DNA of 64,000 nt from Allgaiera indica (GCF_900106675.1 NZ_FNOB01000003.1:124001-188000); one strand, 5' to 3'; shown: positions 1-11,444, counted from the first letter of the stretch. The notes: generated from the letters alone by a model not told the origin. Made by a program: numbers and translations.

Positions 1-594
1 AAGGGCTGCCAGTTCCTGCTGGAGACCGGGCCCAGCCACCGCTTGCTCGACCAGCTCGACATCCGCGCGCTCGACATGGTGGTCTGCGCCGAGACCGGCC
101 CAGCCGCCGCCTGGATGGAGGTACACCCCCTGCTGTCCGAACCCTTTGTCGTTGCCGCACCGCGCGACGCGGTGGACCCGGGTGGAGATGTGCTGGCGCA
201 GTTGAAGGCACTGCCGCTGATCGCCTATTCCGCCCGCCATGCCATGGGCCGCCAGATCGCCGCGCATCTGGCGCATGAAGAGATGCGCCCCGCCCATCGG
301 TTCGAACTGGACAGCTATCATGCGATCATGGCGATGGTGTCCGAAGGGCTGGGCTGGACCATTCTGACACCGCTGGGCTACCTGCATGCGGCACGCTTCC
401 GCGACCGCGCGGATGTGTTGCCGCTGCCCTTCGCGCCGATGTCGCGGCGGATTTCGCTGAGCGCCCGCCGCGGTGTGCTGCGCGACATGCCCGGCGAGGT
501 GGCCGACCGGCTGCGCGGTCTGCTGCAGGAAATGGTCGTGACCCCCGCATTGCGCCGCCTGCCCTGGCTGGAGGGCGAATTGCAGGTGCTGTGA
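1..594 (+). CDS. LysR-family transcriptional regulator, C-terminal part (5' end outside window)
   Basis: The frame is open from the first base of the window to a TGA stop, giving about 197 residues with no start in view. The sequence has the character of a LysR substrate-binding (periplasmic-binding-like) domain: a stretch describing the effector pocket near ALDMVVCAE, then SEPFVVAAPRDA, and the SEGLGWTILTPLGY segment typical of the last third of these regulators. The DNA-binding helix-turn-helix would lie upstream of the window. It converges on the aminotransferase gene with only 14 bp between stops. The effector cannot be told from this part, so the family call is firm but the target is unknown. 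Confidence 0.8.
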   Translation, partial: KGCQFLLETGPSHRLLDQLDIRALDMVVCAETGPAAAWMEVHPLLSEPFVVAAPRDAVDPGGDVLAQLKALPLIAYSARHAMGRQIAAHLAHEEMRPAHRFELDSYHAIMAMVSEGLGWTILTPLGYLHAARFRDRADVLPLPFAPMSRRISLSARRGVLRDMPGEVADRLRGLLQEMVVTPALRRLPWLEGELQVL

Positions 595-608
595 CGGCTG
601 TCGCCGCG

Positions 609-1802
609 TCAGGTGCCGTAGGCGCGCGCTTCGGTCTTCACCGCCTGCGCCGCGCCGATCAGCGCGTTGGCGATGAAATCGAGATCGGGCCGCGTCAGCC
701 GTGCGGGCAGGCGCACGTCGCAGGCGCGCATCAGCATCGCACGGGTCTGCGGCAGATCCGGCATCTGGCCCAGGAATTCCCAGTTCCAGAAGGCGCGGGC
801 GTTGTCCTCGCTCAGCCCGAAGACCTGCACAGAGACCCCGCGCGCCTTGGCCGCCGACTGGAAGGCGCGGGCCTCGTCGTCATGGCCAAAGCCGACCAGG
901 TTGAACTGGATCGAATCCGGCGCGCGGGTTTCGGGCGCCAGCGCCGGCGGCACCGACAGCCAGGGCGAGGCGTTCAGAAGATCCGCGACGTAATCGTGAT
1001 TGGCCCGCCCGTCGCGCACCCGCCGCGCCACCTCGGGCAGTTGCGCGCGCACCAGCACCGCCGAGAGGTTGTTCATCCGCATGTTGTAGAGCGGCAGCTT
1101 GTTTTGCCAGTGATGGAAGGAATTCTGCATCCCCGGATGCTTCCTCCAGTTGTGTTCATAGGCGCCCGACATGATGATCGCCCGCGCCGCGATCTCGGGG
1201 TCGTCGGTCACCAGGATGCCGCCCTCGCCGGAATTCACCAGCTTGTAGGATTGAAAGCTGAAGCAGCCCACGCGTCCCAGGGTGCCGATCTTCTTGCCAT
1301 GCCAGAGCGTCCCCAGCGAATGCGCCGCATCCTCGATCACCGGCACGCCGCGCGCCCGGGCCAGGTCCAGGATCGCATCCATGTCCGAGGTATGGCCGCG
1401 CATGTGGCTGATCAGGACGGCGGCGATCGTGTCGTCCAGCCTGGCCTCGAAATCGGCCAGATCGAGGCGGAAATTCGCGCCGACCTCGGCCAGCACCGGC
1501 ACGCAACCGGCATGGACCACGGCCGAAGGCACCGCGGCGAAGGTGAAGGCCGGGATCAGGACGCGCGCCCCCGCCGGCAGGTCCAGCGCCCTGAGCGACA
1601 GGAACAACGCCGCCGAGCACGACGACACCGCCAGCGCATAGCGCGTGCCCATCATCTCCGCGAATTCGGCCTCTAGCAGGGAAACCGGCGCGTTTTCAGA
1701 GGTGTAGCGAAACAGATCGCCCGTGCTCAGCAGACGCTCGATCTCGGCCCGGGCGGCCTCGGGGATCGGTTCGGCATCATAGACGTTGGGCGGTGGGGTC
1801 AT
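609..1802 (-). CDS. DegT/DnrJ/EryC1/StrS-family PLP aminotransferase
   Basis: The 397-residue product matches the usual length of this fold-type I family, which transaminates keto-sugars or related ketones in sugar-nucleotide or antibiotic pathways. Visible features are the SSCSAALFLSLRAL segment that contacts the cofactor phosphate, the IEDAAHSLG motif containing the Asp that pairs with the pyridine nitrogen, and SFQSYKLVNSGEGG, whose lysine (about K187) is the predicted Schiff-base residue. The ATG at 1802 has AAGGTG five bases upstream. No sugar-nucleotide genes are nearby, so it is an orphan here and its substrate is unknown. It is preceded by an AT-rich promoter-like region. Confidence 0.85.
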   Translation of the reverse strand: MTPPPNVYDAEPIPEAARAEIERLLSTGDLFRYTSENAPVSLLEAEFAEMMGTRYALAVSSCSAALFLSLRALDLPAGARVLIPAFTFAAVPSAVVHAGCVPVLAEVGANFRLDLADFEARLDDTIAAVLISHMRGHTSDMDAILDLARARGVPVIEDAAHSLGTLWHGKKIGTLGRVGCFSFQSYKLVNSGEGGILVTDDPEIAARAIIMSGAYEHNWRKHPGMQNSFHHWQNKLPLYNMRMNNLSAVLVRAQLPEVARRVRDGRANHDYVADLLNASPWLSVPPALAPETRAPDSIQFNLVGFGHDDEARAFQSAAKARGVSVQVFGLSEDNARAFWNWEFLGQMPDLPQTRAMLMRACDVRLPARLTRPDLDFIANALIGAAQAVKTEARAYGT

Positions 1803-1814
1803 GTTTCACCTTTT

Positions 1815-1831
1815 CTGAAAGTAGATTTCAG
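1815..1831. promoter_or_regulatory. Perfect inverted repeat in the aminotransferase leader
   Basis: CTGAAA, a 5-base spacer and TTTCAG form an exact palindrome 13 bases upstream of the aminotransferase start codon. The surrounding 84 bp are markedly AT-rich for this genome, which suits a promoter with an operator. No regulator is assigned. Confidence 0.35.
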
Positions 1832-1886
1832 GAATATGGTAAGTTGGTAACAGTGAAGTGGCGAGTAAATTCTTGCGCGCCGGCGA

Positions 1887-3191
1887 TCACATGCCGATGC
1901 GGTCGCGCAGCGCGAACCAGCTCATCGCCAGGACCAGCAGCGGATAGCGCAGCATCTGACCGCCCGGGAATGCGGGCATCGGCAGCCGCGCCATCAGGTC
2001 GAAATCCCCGGCCTGTCCTGCCACGGTTTCGGCCAGGATCTTGCCGGCGATGGTGGCCAATGCCACGCCATGGCCGGAATAGCCCGAGGCCGACAGGATG
2101 GTGCGGTCGCGCCGGTAGAAGCAGGGCAGGCGGGTTCTGGTGATGCCCAGCGTGCCGCCCCAGGCATAGTCGATGCGCAGGTCGCGCAGCTGCGGATAGA
2201 CATCGATCATCGGGCCGCGCACCGTGGCGGCGATGTCGCGCGGAAAGCGGTAGCCATAGCTTTCGCCGCCGCCGAACAGCAGCCGGCCGTCATCGGACCG
2301 GCGCCAGTAATTCACCACGAAGCGGCTGTCGTAGACGGCCGCGTTGGAGGGCAGGATCTCGGCCCAGCGTTTGCCCAGCGGTTCCGTCGCGACGATGAAA
2401 TTGTTGATCGGCATGACCCGGCGGGCGACCCGGGGCTCCAACCCGCCGAGATAGCCGTTGCAGGCCAGGATGACATGATCGGCCCGAACCTCGGCGCGGT
2501 CCAGTCGCACCAGATGCGGCGGGCCGGCGTGCAAGCCGGTGACTTCGCTAAGCTCATGGAACCGGGCGCCGGCCTCGGTTGCGGCCCTGGCCAGCCCGAG
2601 GGCGAAGTTCAGCGGATGGATATGGCCCGCGCCCCGGTCGACCTCGCCGCCGGCATAGGCGTCGGAGCCGGTCAGATCGGCGATGCCGGCGCGGTCCAGC
2701 GGCTCGATCCGGTCGTAGCCGTAATCGCGGGCCAGCTTTTCGGCGTAGGCGTGGGCTTCGGCCACCTCGCTCTTGTGGCGACAGGCGACGGCGACACCCT
2801 TATGGAAGGTGACCGGCATGTCGTGTTCCGCGATCAGGTCGCGGATCAGCTGCTTCGCGTCCTCGGCCATCTGCCACAGGCGATGCGCATCGTCGCGGCC
2901 GACCTGCGCCTCTAGCCGGTCCTGGCCCAGCCGTTGGCCCGATCCGACCTGTCCGCCGTTGCGCCCCGAAGCGCCGAAGCCCACGCGGTGGGCCTCCAGC
3001 ACCACGACATCCAGCCCCGCCTTGGCCAGATGCAGCGCCGCCGAAAGCCCGGTGAAACCGGCGCCGACGATGCAGACATCGGCCTTCACGGCCCCCCTGA
3101 GCGGCGGGTAGGGCCTGGCCGGGGTGGCGGTCGCGGCGTACCAGCTGCCTGGATAGGCGCCGGTTTTGTCATTGGCATGCAGCAGGTTCAT
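1887..3191 (-). CDS. puuB: FAD-dependent oxidoreductase, gamma-glutamylputrescine oxidase-like
   Basis: The 434-residue protein begins with a DAO-type Rossmann FAD site (about residues 35-65, VCIVGAGFTGLSAALHLAK followed by VVVLEAHRVGFGASGRNGG) and ends with the ASGYSGHGVALATIAGK motif that closes the FAD site in this family. PuuB-type enzymes oxidise gamma-glutamylputrescine to the aldehyde, releasing ammonia and hydrogen peroxide. The ATG at 3191 overlaps the stop of the glutamine-synthetase-like gene by 4 bp, so the two are translationally coupled. The substrate is inferred from that pairing, and another gamma-glutamylated amine is possible. Confidence 0.8.
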   Translation of the reverse strand: MNLLHANDKTGAYPGSWYAATATPARPYPPLRGAVKADVCIVGAGFTGLSAALHLAKAGLDVVVLEAHRVGFGASGRNGGQVGSGQRLGQDRLEAQVGRDDAHRLWQMAEDAKQLIRDLIAEHDMPVTFHKGVAVACRHKSEVAEAHAYAEKLARDYGYDRIEPLDRAGIADLTGSDAYAGGEVDRGAGHIHPLNFALGLARAATEAGARFHELSEVTGLHAGPPHLVRLDRAEVRADHVILACNGYLGGLEPRVARRVMPINNFIVATEPLGKRWAEILPSNAAVYDSRFVVNYWRRSDDGRLLFGGGESYGYRFPRDIAATVRGPMIDVYPQLRDLRIDYAWGGTLGITRTRLPCFYRRDRTILSASGYSGHGVALATIAGKILAETVAGQAGDFDLMARLPMPAFPGGQMLRYPLLVLAMSWFALRDRIGM

Positions 3192-4552
3192 ACGTTCAGC
3201 AGCAGGTGTTCGCGTTCCCAGGGGCTGATGACCTGAAGGAACTCTTTGTATTCGTTGCGCTTCACGGATTCGTAGACGGCGCAGAATTCGGGGCCCATCA
3301 CGTCGCGGACGGGGGCGCTGGCGGCCATCGTATCCAGCGCGTCGCCCAGGTTCGTCGGCAGTTCGTCGATCCCCAGATAGGCATCCCCCAGGCATTGCGG
3401 CCGCGGATCGAGCGCCTCCTTCAGCCCCAGATAGCCGCAGGCCAGCGACGCCGCGATGCCGAGATAGGGGTTGCAATCCATCCCCGCCAGCCGGTTTTCG
3501 ACCCGCCGTGCCTCGGGGCCGGAAATCGGCACCCGGATGCCGGTGGTGCGGTTGTCGCGGCCCCATTCCAGGTTGATCGGCGCCGCGAAATCCGGGACGT
3601 AGCGGCGATAGCTGTTCACATAGGGCGCCAGCAGCGCGATCACCGCGGGCAGGTGGCGCTGCATCCCGGCGATGAAATGCAGGAAGGCGGGCGTCTCGCC
3701 GCCCTCGGCATCCGAGAAGATGTTCCGGCCGGTCGCGATGTCGATGACCGAATGGTGGATATGCATGGCGCTGCCCGGCTCGCCCTCGATCGGCTTGGCC
3801 ATGAAGGTGGCGAAGCAGTCGTGGCGCAGGGCGGCCTCGCGGATGAGGCGCTTGAAGTAGAACACCTCGTCGGCCAGGCGCACCGGATCGCCGTGGTTGA
3901 GGTTGATCTCGATCTGCCCGGCGCCGCCTTCCTGCAGGATGCCGTCGATCTCGAATCCCTGGGCCTCGGCGAAATCGTAGATGTCGTCGATCACCTTGCC
4001 GTATTCGTCCACCGCCGACATCGAATAGGCCTGTTTCGCCGCAGCCCGGCGGCCGGTGCGGCCCATCGGCGGGATGATCGGCTGGTTGGGGTCGGTATTG
4101 CGCGCGACCAGGAAGAATTCCATCTCCGGCGAAATCACCGGGCGCCAGCCCCGGGCCTCGTACAGCGCCAGGACCCGGCGCAGGACGTTGCGCGGCGCAT
4201 AGGGCACCGGATTGCCCTGCTGGTCCTGCGCGTCGTGGATGATCTGCAGCGTCCAGTCCGCCGTCCAGGGGGCGGCGGTGGCGGTGGTCAAGTCGGGCAC
4301 CAGAACCATGTCGGGTTCGGTGAAATCGCCAACCGGGTTCTCGGCCCATTCGCCGGTGATGGTTTGCAGAAAGATCGAGTTCGGCAGGAAGAAGCTGTCC
4401 TGGCGGGTGAATTTCGATGCCGGCATCGCCTTGCCGCGCGCCACGCCCGCGATGTCCGAGACGATGCATTCGACCTCGTCCAGCCGACGCTCGGCGATAT
4501 AGTCGCGTGCCGCTTCGGGCAGCTTCTCGATCCAGTCCTGAGTGATCGCCAT
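3188..4552 (-). CDS. puuA: Glutamine synthetase family protein, gamma-glutamylpolyamine synthetase-like
   Basis: This 454-residue protein has the glutamine synthetase fold and matches PuuA in length. The catalytic signatures are visible: ISPEMEFFLV (metal-binding Glu), GAGQIEINL, the ATP/glutamate segment KPIEGEPGSAMHIHHS, and GRDNRTTGIRVP with the active-site arginines. Family members that sit next to a PuuB-like oxidase ligate glutamate to putrescine or other amines using ATP. It is the middle gene of a three-gene minus-strand run, 22 bp after the amidotransferase stop and overlapping puuB by 4 bp. It is not the housekeeping GlnA, which lacks this context. The exact amine is not readable from sequence. 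Confidence 0.82.
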   Translation of the reverse strand: MAITQDWIEKLPEAARDYIAERRLDEVECIVSDIAGVARGKAMPASKFTRQDSFFLPNSIFLQTITGEWAENPVGDFTEPDMVLVPDLTTATAAPWTADWTLQIIHDAQDQQGNPVPYAPRNVLRRVLALYEARGWRPVISPEMEFFLVARNTDPNQPIIPPMGRTGRRAAAKQAYSMSAVDEYGKVIDDIYDFAEAQGFEIDGILQEGGAGQIEINLNHGDPVRLADEVFYFKRLIREAALRHDCFATFMAKPIEGEPGSAMHIHHSVIDIATGRNIFSDAEGGETPAFLHFIAGMQRHLPAVIALLAPYVNSYRRYVPDFAAPINLEWGRDNRTTGIRVPISGPEARRVENRLAGMDCNPYLGIAASLACGYLGLKEALDPRPQCLGDAYLGIDELPTNLGDALDTMAASAPVRDVMGPEFCAVYESVKRNEYKEFLQVISPWEREHLLLNV

Positions 4553-4574
4553 TGGGGGATCCGATCCGTGAAGG

Positions 4575-5261
4575 TCAGGCCGCGGCGCGGGCCTGGGTGA
4601 AGAAGGCCGCGATGTCCCGCGCCATGGACAGATCGTCGATCGGCGTGCCCAGGCGGGCGGCTGCCTCGGCCAGCTGCGGCGCGGGCACGACGCCGGGGCC
4701 GCGCGTCTCGATCAAACCCTTGACGAAGTCGTCGCGGAATTCGGGATGTGGCTGCACCGTCCAGATCGTATCGCCATAGGCCAGGGCGGCATTGGCGCAA
4801 AACGGCGAAGAGCCCACCTGACGCGCGCCCTGGGGCGCCCGGGTGACCTGATCCTGATGCCAGGCGTTCAGGGTGAGCTTGCGGCCCTGGAAATCGTAAT
4901 CCTGCGGTCCGACGGCCCAGCCGCCGGGGAATTTCTCGACCTTCCCGCCCAATGCCTGGGCGATGATCTGATGGCCGAAGCAGATGCCCACCATCGGCAC
5001 GCGCGCCGCCTGGACCGCGCGGATGAAATCCTCCAGCGGGGCGATCCAGGGATGATCCTCGTATGCGCCGTGGCGCGAGCCGGTGATCAGCCAGCCATCG
5101 GCGGCCCCGGGGCCTTCGGGGAAGTCCATGTCGATCACCCGCCAGGTGCGGAAGGTAAAGCCATGGCCGGCCAGAAGCCGTTCAAACATGGTGGGATAGT
5201 CGCCGCTTTGGCCACGCAGGGCTTCGGGCGCTTCACCGGTTTGCAGGATGCCGATCAGCAT
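4575..5261 (-). CDS. Type 1 glutamine amidotransferase, possible gamma-glutamyl hydrolase
   Basis: The 228-residue protein is a class I glutamine amidotransferase with the nucleophile elbow GICFGHQ and the catalytic pair in VQPHPEF. It resembles the stand-alone GMP-synthase-type amidotransferases rather than the C26 peptidase PuuD. Leading the polyamine cluster, it may hydrolyse gamma-glutamyl-GABA or a similar conjugate, which would close the pathway, but this is inferred from position. The ATG at 5261 gives a native N-terminus (MLIGILQTGE) with no obvious Shine-Dalgarno sequence. Confidence 0.78.
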   Translation of the reverse strand: MLIGILQTGEAPEALRGQSGDYPTMFERLLAGHGFTFRTWRVIDMDFPEGPGAADGWLITGSRHGAYEDHPWIAPLEDFIRAVQAARVPMVGICFGHQIIAQALGGKVEKFPGGWAVGPQDYDFQGRKLTLNAWHQDQVTRAPQGARQVGSSPFCANAALAYGDTIWTVQPHPEFRDDFVKGLIETRGPGVVPAPQLAEAAARLGTPIDDLSMARDIAAFFTQARAAA

Positions 5262-5556
5262 GATGTGCTCGCAACTTGAGATGGCGCGAGCCTACCTCGG
5301 CCCCCGGCGCAGTTACAAGGGGGCGTGGAGCAGCGCACGAGGGTGGCGCACGGGGGAGGCGTGGGGGAAACCCGCATGGTCACATGTCCGGTCGGGTGCC
5401 CGCGCCGACCGCGTCGGGCGGGCGCGCGCGCCCCGCGTGTGGCGCTTGGCGCGTGACACCTGGGCCACGGCGCGCCGACGGCTTTGTTTGCCGGTTGGCA
5501 CGGCCTGACCGGGCAGCTAGGGTATGGCCGCTAGACAAGGGGTCGGAAACCGCCAG

Positions 5557-6786
5557 ATGGACAGACCGGCAGGCGAGGCAGAACAGTTCTTCAAGCAACC
5601 GGTGCGCCAGTTGACGACGATGCTGGTCGTGGTCGGGCTGGTTTCGGTGGGGGGCTATGTCGCCTGGCCACGGGTGTCGGGGGTGTTCCTGGCCAACCCC
5701 TATCTGAACGGGCTGATCTTCTTCGTCTTCCTGGTGGGGGTGGCATCGTGCTTCCTGCAGGTGTTCCGGCTGTTCGCCTCGGTGCGCTGGATCGGCGATT
5801 TCATCAATCACATACCGGGCCACCAGTTCGTGCGTGTGCCCCGGATGCTGGCGCCGCTGGCGCAACTGCTGCGTACCCGGGGCGCCCGGTCGCAGATCTC
5901 GTCGACCTCCGCGACCTCGATCCTCGATTCGGTCGCGACCCGTATCGACGAAGCGCGCGATATCACCCGCTATCTGATCAACCTGCTGGTCTTCCTGGGC
6001 CTTCTGGGCACCTTCTGGGGCCTGGCGACAACCGTGCCCGCCGTGGTGCAGACGATCCAGTCGCTGGCCCCCAAGGAAGGGCAAAGCGCGGTCGAGGTGT
6101 TCGGCAATCTGATGGGCGGGCTGCAAAAGCAGTTGGGCGGCATGGGGACGGCGTTTTCGTCGTCGCTGCTGGGGCTGGCCGGCTCGCTTGTCGTCGGCCT
6201 GCTGGAGCTGTTCGCCAGCCAGGCGCAGAACCGCTTCTATCGCCAGCTGGAGGAATGGCTTTCCACCATCACCCGGCTGGGCCTGGCCTCGGACGGGGGG
6301 GAGGGCGATCATTCGGTGCTGGCGGCGGTGCTGGACCAGATGGCCGAGCAGATGGAGGCCCTGCAAACCCTTGTGGCGCGGTCCGAGGAAAGCCGGGCCG
6401 AGACCACGGCGCGGCTGGCCTCGGTCACCGGCGCGGTCGAGGTTCTGGTGCGCCGCATAGAAGCCGAGCGCAACGATGCGACAGAAGCCGGCCGTGCCGA
6501 GCGCGCCCTGTTCGAACGCCTCGCCGCCGCACAGGAAGAGATGCTGAAACTGATGCGCCGCGAGGCCGAGACCGGCGGCGCGCGATCCGGGTCCCTTGCC
6601 GATCCTCATGCCGACGCGGAAAGCCGGATGCGGCTGCGCTCGATCGACGTGCAGCTGCTGCGCATCCTGGAAGAGATTTCGGCCGGGCGACAGGAAAGCA
6701 TGACCGATCTGCGCGGCGATCTGGCGGCGCTGACCAAGGCGATCCGGGCGTTGTCACGCGCCCCCGTCGCGGAAGGGCGGGGCTAG
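5557..6786 (+). CDS. MotA/TolQ/ExbB-like proton-channel protein
   Basis: The 409-residue inner-membrane protein has four likely transmembrane segments (about residues 20-38, 48-70, 134-160 and 190-212). The last two, including NLLVFLGLLGTFWGLA and the GMGTAFSSSLLGLAGSLV stretch, are the hallmark of the MotA/TolQ/ExbB stator family. A cytoplasmic tail of about 190 residues follows, with heptad-like helical stretches rich in Glu and Arg. The start at 5557 is chosen because it begins just before the first hydrophobic segment; an in-frame ATG at 5524 would add 11 residues. The OmpA-domain partner starts 3 bp downstream, so the pair forms one operon and probably one complex. Confidence 0.8.
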   Translation: MDRPAGEAEQFFKQPVRQLTTMLVVVGLVSVGGYVAWPRVSGVFLANPYLNGLIFFVFLVGVASCFLQVFRLFASVRWIGDFINHIPGHQFVRVPRMLAPLAQLLRTRGARSQISSTSATSILDSVATRIDEARDITRYLINLLVFLGLLGTFWGLATTVPAVVQTIQSLAPKEGQSAVEVFGNLMGGLQKQLGGMGTAFSSSLLGLAGSLVVGLLELFASQAQNRFYRQLEEWLSTITRLGLASDGGEGDHSVLAAVLDQMAEQMEALQTLVARSEESRAETTARLASVTGAVEVLVRRIEAERNDATEAGRAERALFERLAAAQEEMLKLMRREAETGGARSGSLADPHADAESRMRLRSIDVQLLRILEEISAGRQESMTDLRGDLAALTKAIRALSRAPVAEGRG

Positions 6787-6789
6787 GCG

Positions 6790-8685
6790 ATGGGGCTGTC
6801 TCGGCGGGGAACCAGCCGCGAAGACCCCCCGATCTGGCCGGGTTTCGTCGACGCGATGACCTCGCTTCTGATGGTGCTGATCTTCGTGCTGACGATCTTC
6901 ATGATCGTGCAGTTCGTGCTGCGCGAGACGATTACCACGCAAGACACCCAGTTGGGCCAACTCAATACCCAGATCCAGAATCTGGCCGATGCGCTTGGGC
7001 TGGAAAAGCGCAAGAATTCAGAATTGTCCAACACCCTGACGGCTGCGCAGCGCAAGGCGGATGAGCAGACGACGATGATCGCCACGCTAAGCAGCCAGCT
7101 GGCGGCGAAATCAAGCGACCTGACCGCGGCAAAGGCCAAGATCACCGATTTCGAGGCCCGGGTGGCGGGGCTCTTGGCCGACAAGGCATCGGCGCAGAAG
7201 GCCAACGACCAGCTGGCGGCCAAGCTCAACGACGTGCAGGCGCAGCGCGACGCGCTGAATCTGGCCGTGGCCAAGGCCCGCAAGGAGATAGACGCGCAGG
7301 CCGAGGCCGCGCGCCTGGCGGCCGCGCGGGCCGAGGCGATGCAGGCGCTGGTGGCCAGCCTGAAGAAGCAGACCGCGACCAAGGACACGAACCTGGCCGC
7401 GCTGGCGGCGGAATTGTCGGACCAGAAGGACAAGTCCCAGGCCCAGGCCGGGCAGGTGGCGAAGCTGCAATCCGACCTGACCGAGGCACAGAAGCAGAAG
7501 CTGGCCCAGGACGCGGCAGCCCAGGCGTTGCAGGCGAAGCTGAAGGACGCCAAGGACCAGCTTAGCGCCGCCGAGAAGCAGCGCCTTGCCGATGCGGCGG
7601 CGGCCAAGCTCTTGCGCGACAAGCTGAAGAATTCGCAAGACGAGCTGACGGCGATGACGCTGGAGCTGGAGGCGCAGCGCAAGAAGGCCGAGGATACGCT
7701 GACCCTTCTGGCCGGGGCCCAGGCCGCAAGCAAGGATCTGAACGCCAAGCTGGCGGCGGCGCTGGCGGCGCAGGACCAGGCGCAGCACAAGACCCAGGCG
7801 CTGGATCAGAAGCTTGCCACGGCGCAGGCCTCGAACAAGGATCTGACGGCGAAGCTGTCGGCGGCTCTGGCGGCGAAGCTGGCGGCCCAGCAGCAGGGCA
7901 AGACGCAGTTGACCGAGGCCCAGCAGAAGGCGGTTCTGCTGGCCGCGGCGAACAAGGCGCTGTCGGACGAGAAGGCGAAATCCGCCGGGGCGCTGCGCAA
8001 GGTGGCGCTGTTGAACGAACAGATCGCGGCCTTGCGCACGCAATTGTCGAACCTGCAGGGGGTGCTGGACGCCTCGGCCGTGAAGGACGCCAAGAACAAG
8101 GTGCAGATCCAGACCCTGGGCAGCCAGTTGAACGCCGCGCTGGCGCGGGTCGCGGTGGAAGAGAAGCAGCGCCTGGCGCTGGAAGAGGCCGCGCGCAAGG
8201 CGGCCGAGGCGAAGGCACAGAACCTTGAGCAATACCGTTCGCAGTTCTTCGGCAAGCTCCGGCAGGTGCTGAAGGGCCAGCCCGGCGTGCGGATCGTGGG
8301 CGACCGCTTCGTCTTTTCCTCCGAGGTGCTGTTCGAGCCCGCCTCGGCCACGCTGTCGCCCGAGGGCAAGCAGCAGATCGCGGGCGTGACCAGGACGTTG
8401 CAGACCATCGCCGCCGAGATTCCGACCAACATCCACTGGATCCTCGAGGTCGACGGCTTCACCGATTCGACGCCCTTGTCGGGGACCGGCCAGTACAGGG
8501 ACAACTGGGAACTCAGCCAGGCGCGGGCATTGTCGGTGGTGCATTACATGATCGACGATCTGGGTTTTCCGCCCCAGCATCTGGCCGCGGCGGGCTTCGG
8601 CCAGTACCAGCCCGTCGCCAAGGGTGACACGCCCGACGCGCGGGCGCAGAACCGCCGCATCGAGCTGAAGCTGACGCAGATGTAG
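6790..8685 (+). CDS. MotB/OmpA-like peptidoglycan-binding motor partner with a long coiled coil
   Basis: The 631-residue protein has a short cytoplasmic N-terminus and one transmembrane helix (about residues 22-45) preceded by PGFVDAMTSLLMV. The aspartate at position 21 aligns with the proton-carrying Asp of MotB-type stators. Residues of about 50-480 are an almost unbroken Ala/Lys/Gln/Glu-rich coiled coil with imperfect internal repeats (for example KDLNAKLAAALAA and KDLTAKLSAALAA). The last 140 residues are an OmpA-family domain that binds peptidoglycan (FEPASATLSPEGK, EVDGFTDSTPL, NRRIELKL). It lies 3 bp after the MotA-like gene. The two probably form an ion-driven force generator reaching the cell wall; its output is unknown. 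Confidence 0.8.
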   Translation: MGLSRRGTSREDPPIWPGFVDAMTSLLMVLIFVLTIFMIVQFVLRETITTQDTQLGQLNTQIQNLADALGLEKRKNSELSNTLTAAQRKADEQTTMIATLSSQLAAKSSDLTAAKAKITDFEARVAGLLADKASAQKANDQLAAKLNDVQAQRDALNLAVAKARKEIDAQAEAARLAAARAEAMQALVASLKKQTATKDTNLAALAAELSDQKDKSQAQAGQVAKLQSDLTEAQKQKLAQDAAAQALQAKLKDAKDQLSAAEKQRLADAAAAKLLRDKLKNSQDELTAMTLELEAQRKKAEDTLTLLAGAQAASKDLNAKLAAALAAQDQAQHKTQALDQKLATAQASNKDLTAKLSAALAAKLAAQQQGKTQLTEAQQKAVLLAAANKALSDEKAKSAGALRKVALLNEQIAALRTQLSNLQGVLDASAVKDAKNKVQIQTLGSQLNAALARVAVEEKQRLALEEAARKAAEAKAQNLEQYRSQFFGKLRQVLKGQPGVRIVGDRFVFSSEVLFEPASATLSPEGKQQIAGVTRTLQTIAAEIPTNIHWILEVDGFTDSTPLSGTGQYRDNWELSQARALSVVHYMIDDLGFPPQHLAAAGFGQYQPVAKGDTPDARAQNRRIELKLTQM

Positions 8686-8890
8686 CGGCGCGGGCCATGC
8701 GGCTGTGTGCTGCCGCCCGCCGTCCGCCACCGGAGCGGCCGGCGCCGCCCTGCGCCGATCCTCGGCTGTCCGGGCCGGGCAGGGGCCCTTCTGCAGCTTC
8801 CTTCTGGTTCGAATATCCCACCGGGGGCCACGGCGTATGAACCCACGGGGTGCCACGGACCGGAGCCGGCGCGACCGCCCCGGAAATGCG

Positions 8891-8916
8891 AAACGCCCGG
8901 GCAATCCCGGGCGTTT
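8891..8916 (-). terminator. Rho-independent terminator of clpA (possibly bidirectional)
   Basis: AAACGCCCGGG, a 4-base loop and CCCGGGCGTTT form a perfect 11-bp stem, 28 bp beyond the clpA stop. On the minus strand the stem is followed by a T-rich tail. It also lies about 200 bp after the motor operon on the plus strand and may serve both. Confidence 0.75.
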
Positions 8917-8944
8917 GCCTGTCTTGTGTCGCTGTTGTCCGCGT

Positions 8945-11266
<2,322 letters not shown>

Positions 11267-11444
11267 TTTGCGTGCTCCTCTCCATATCGGGGCGAGGACG
11301 GGTCGAGGCCCGCTCTCACCGTTGCCTCATACATTTAGAGTTCGGCTTTATTTCCGCAGCTTCAAGGCTTTTCTCGCCGAAATATGGTAATATTCCGCAA
11401 ACGCCAAAAATGTGACCGCCGGGCCGCAGGTAACGGCACGCCGG

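Noticed and set aside
5557..8685. Zorya phage-defence system (ZorA-ZorB)
   Set aside because: Only the MotA/MotB-like pair is present. No ZorC, ZorD or ZorE-type gene adjoins; clpA and other housekeeping genes flank it.
8800..8830. tRNA T-arm-like GGTTCGAAT sequence
   Set aside because: The flanking bases do not pair as a T-stem, and no acceptor, D- or anticodon arm can be drawn.
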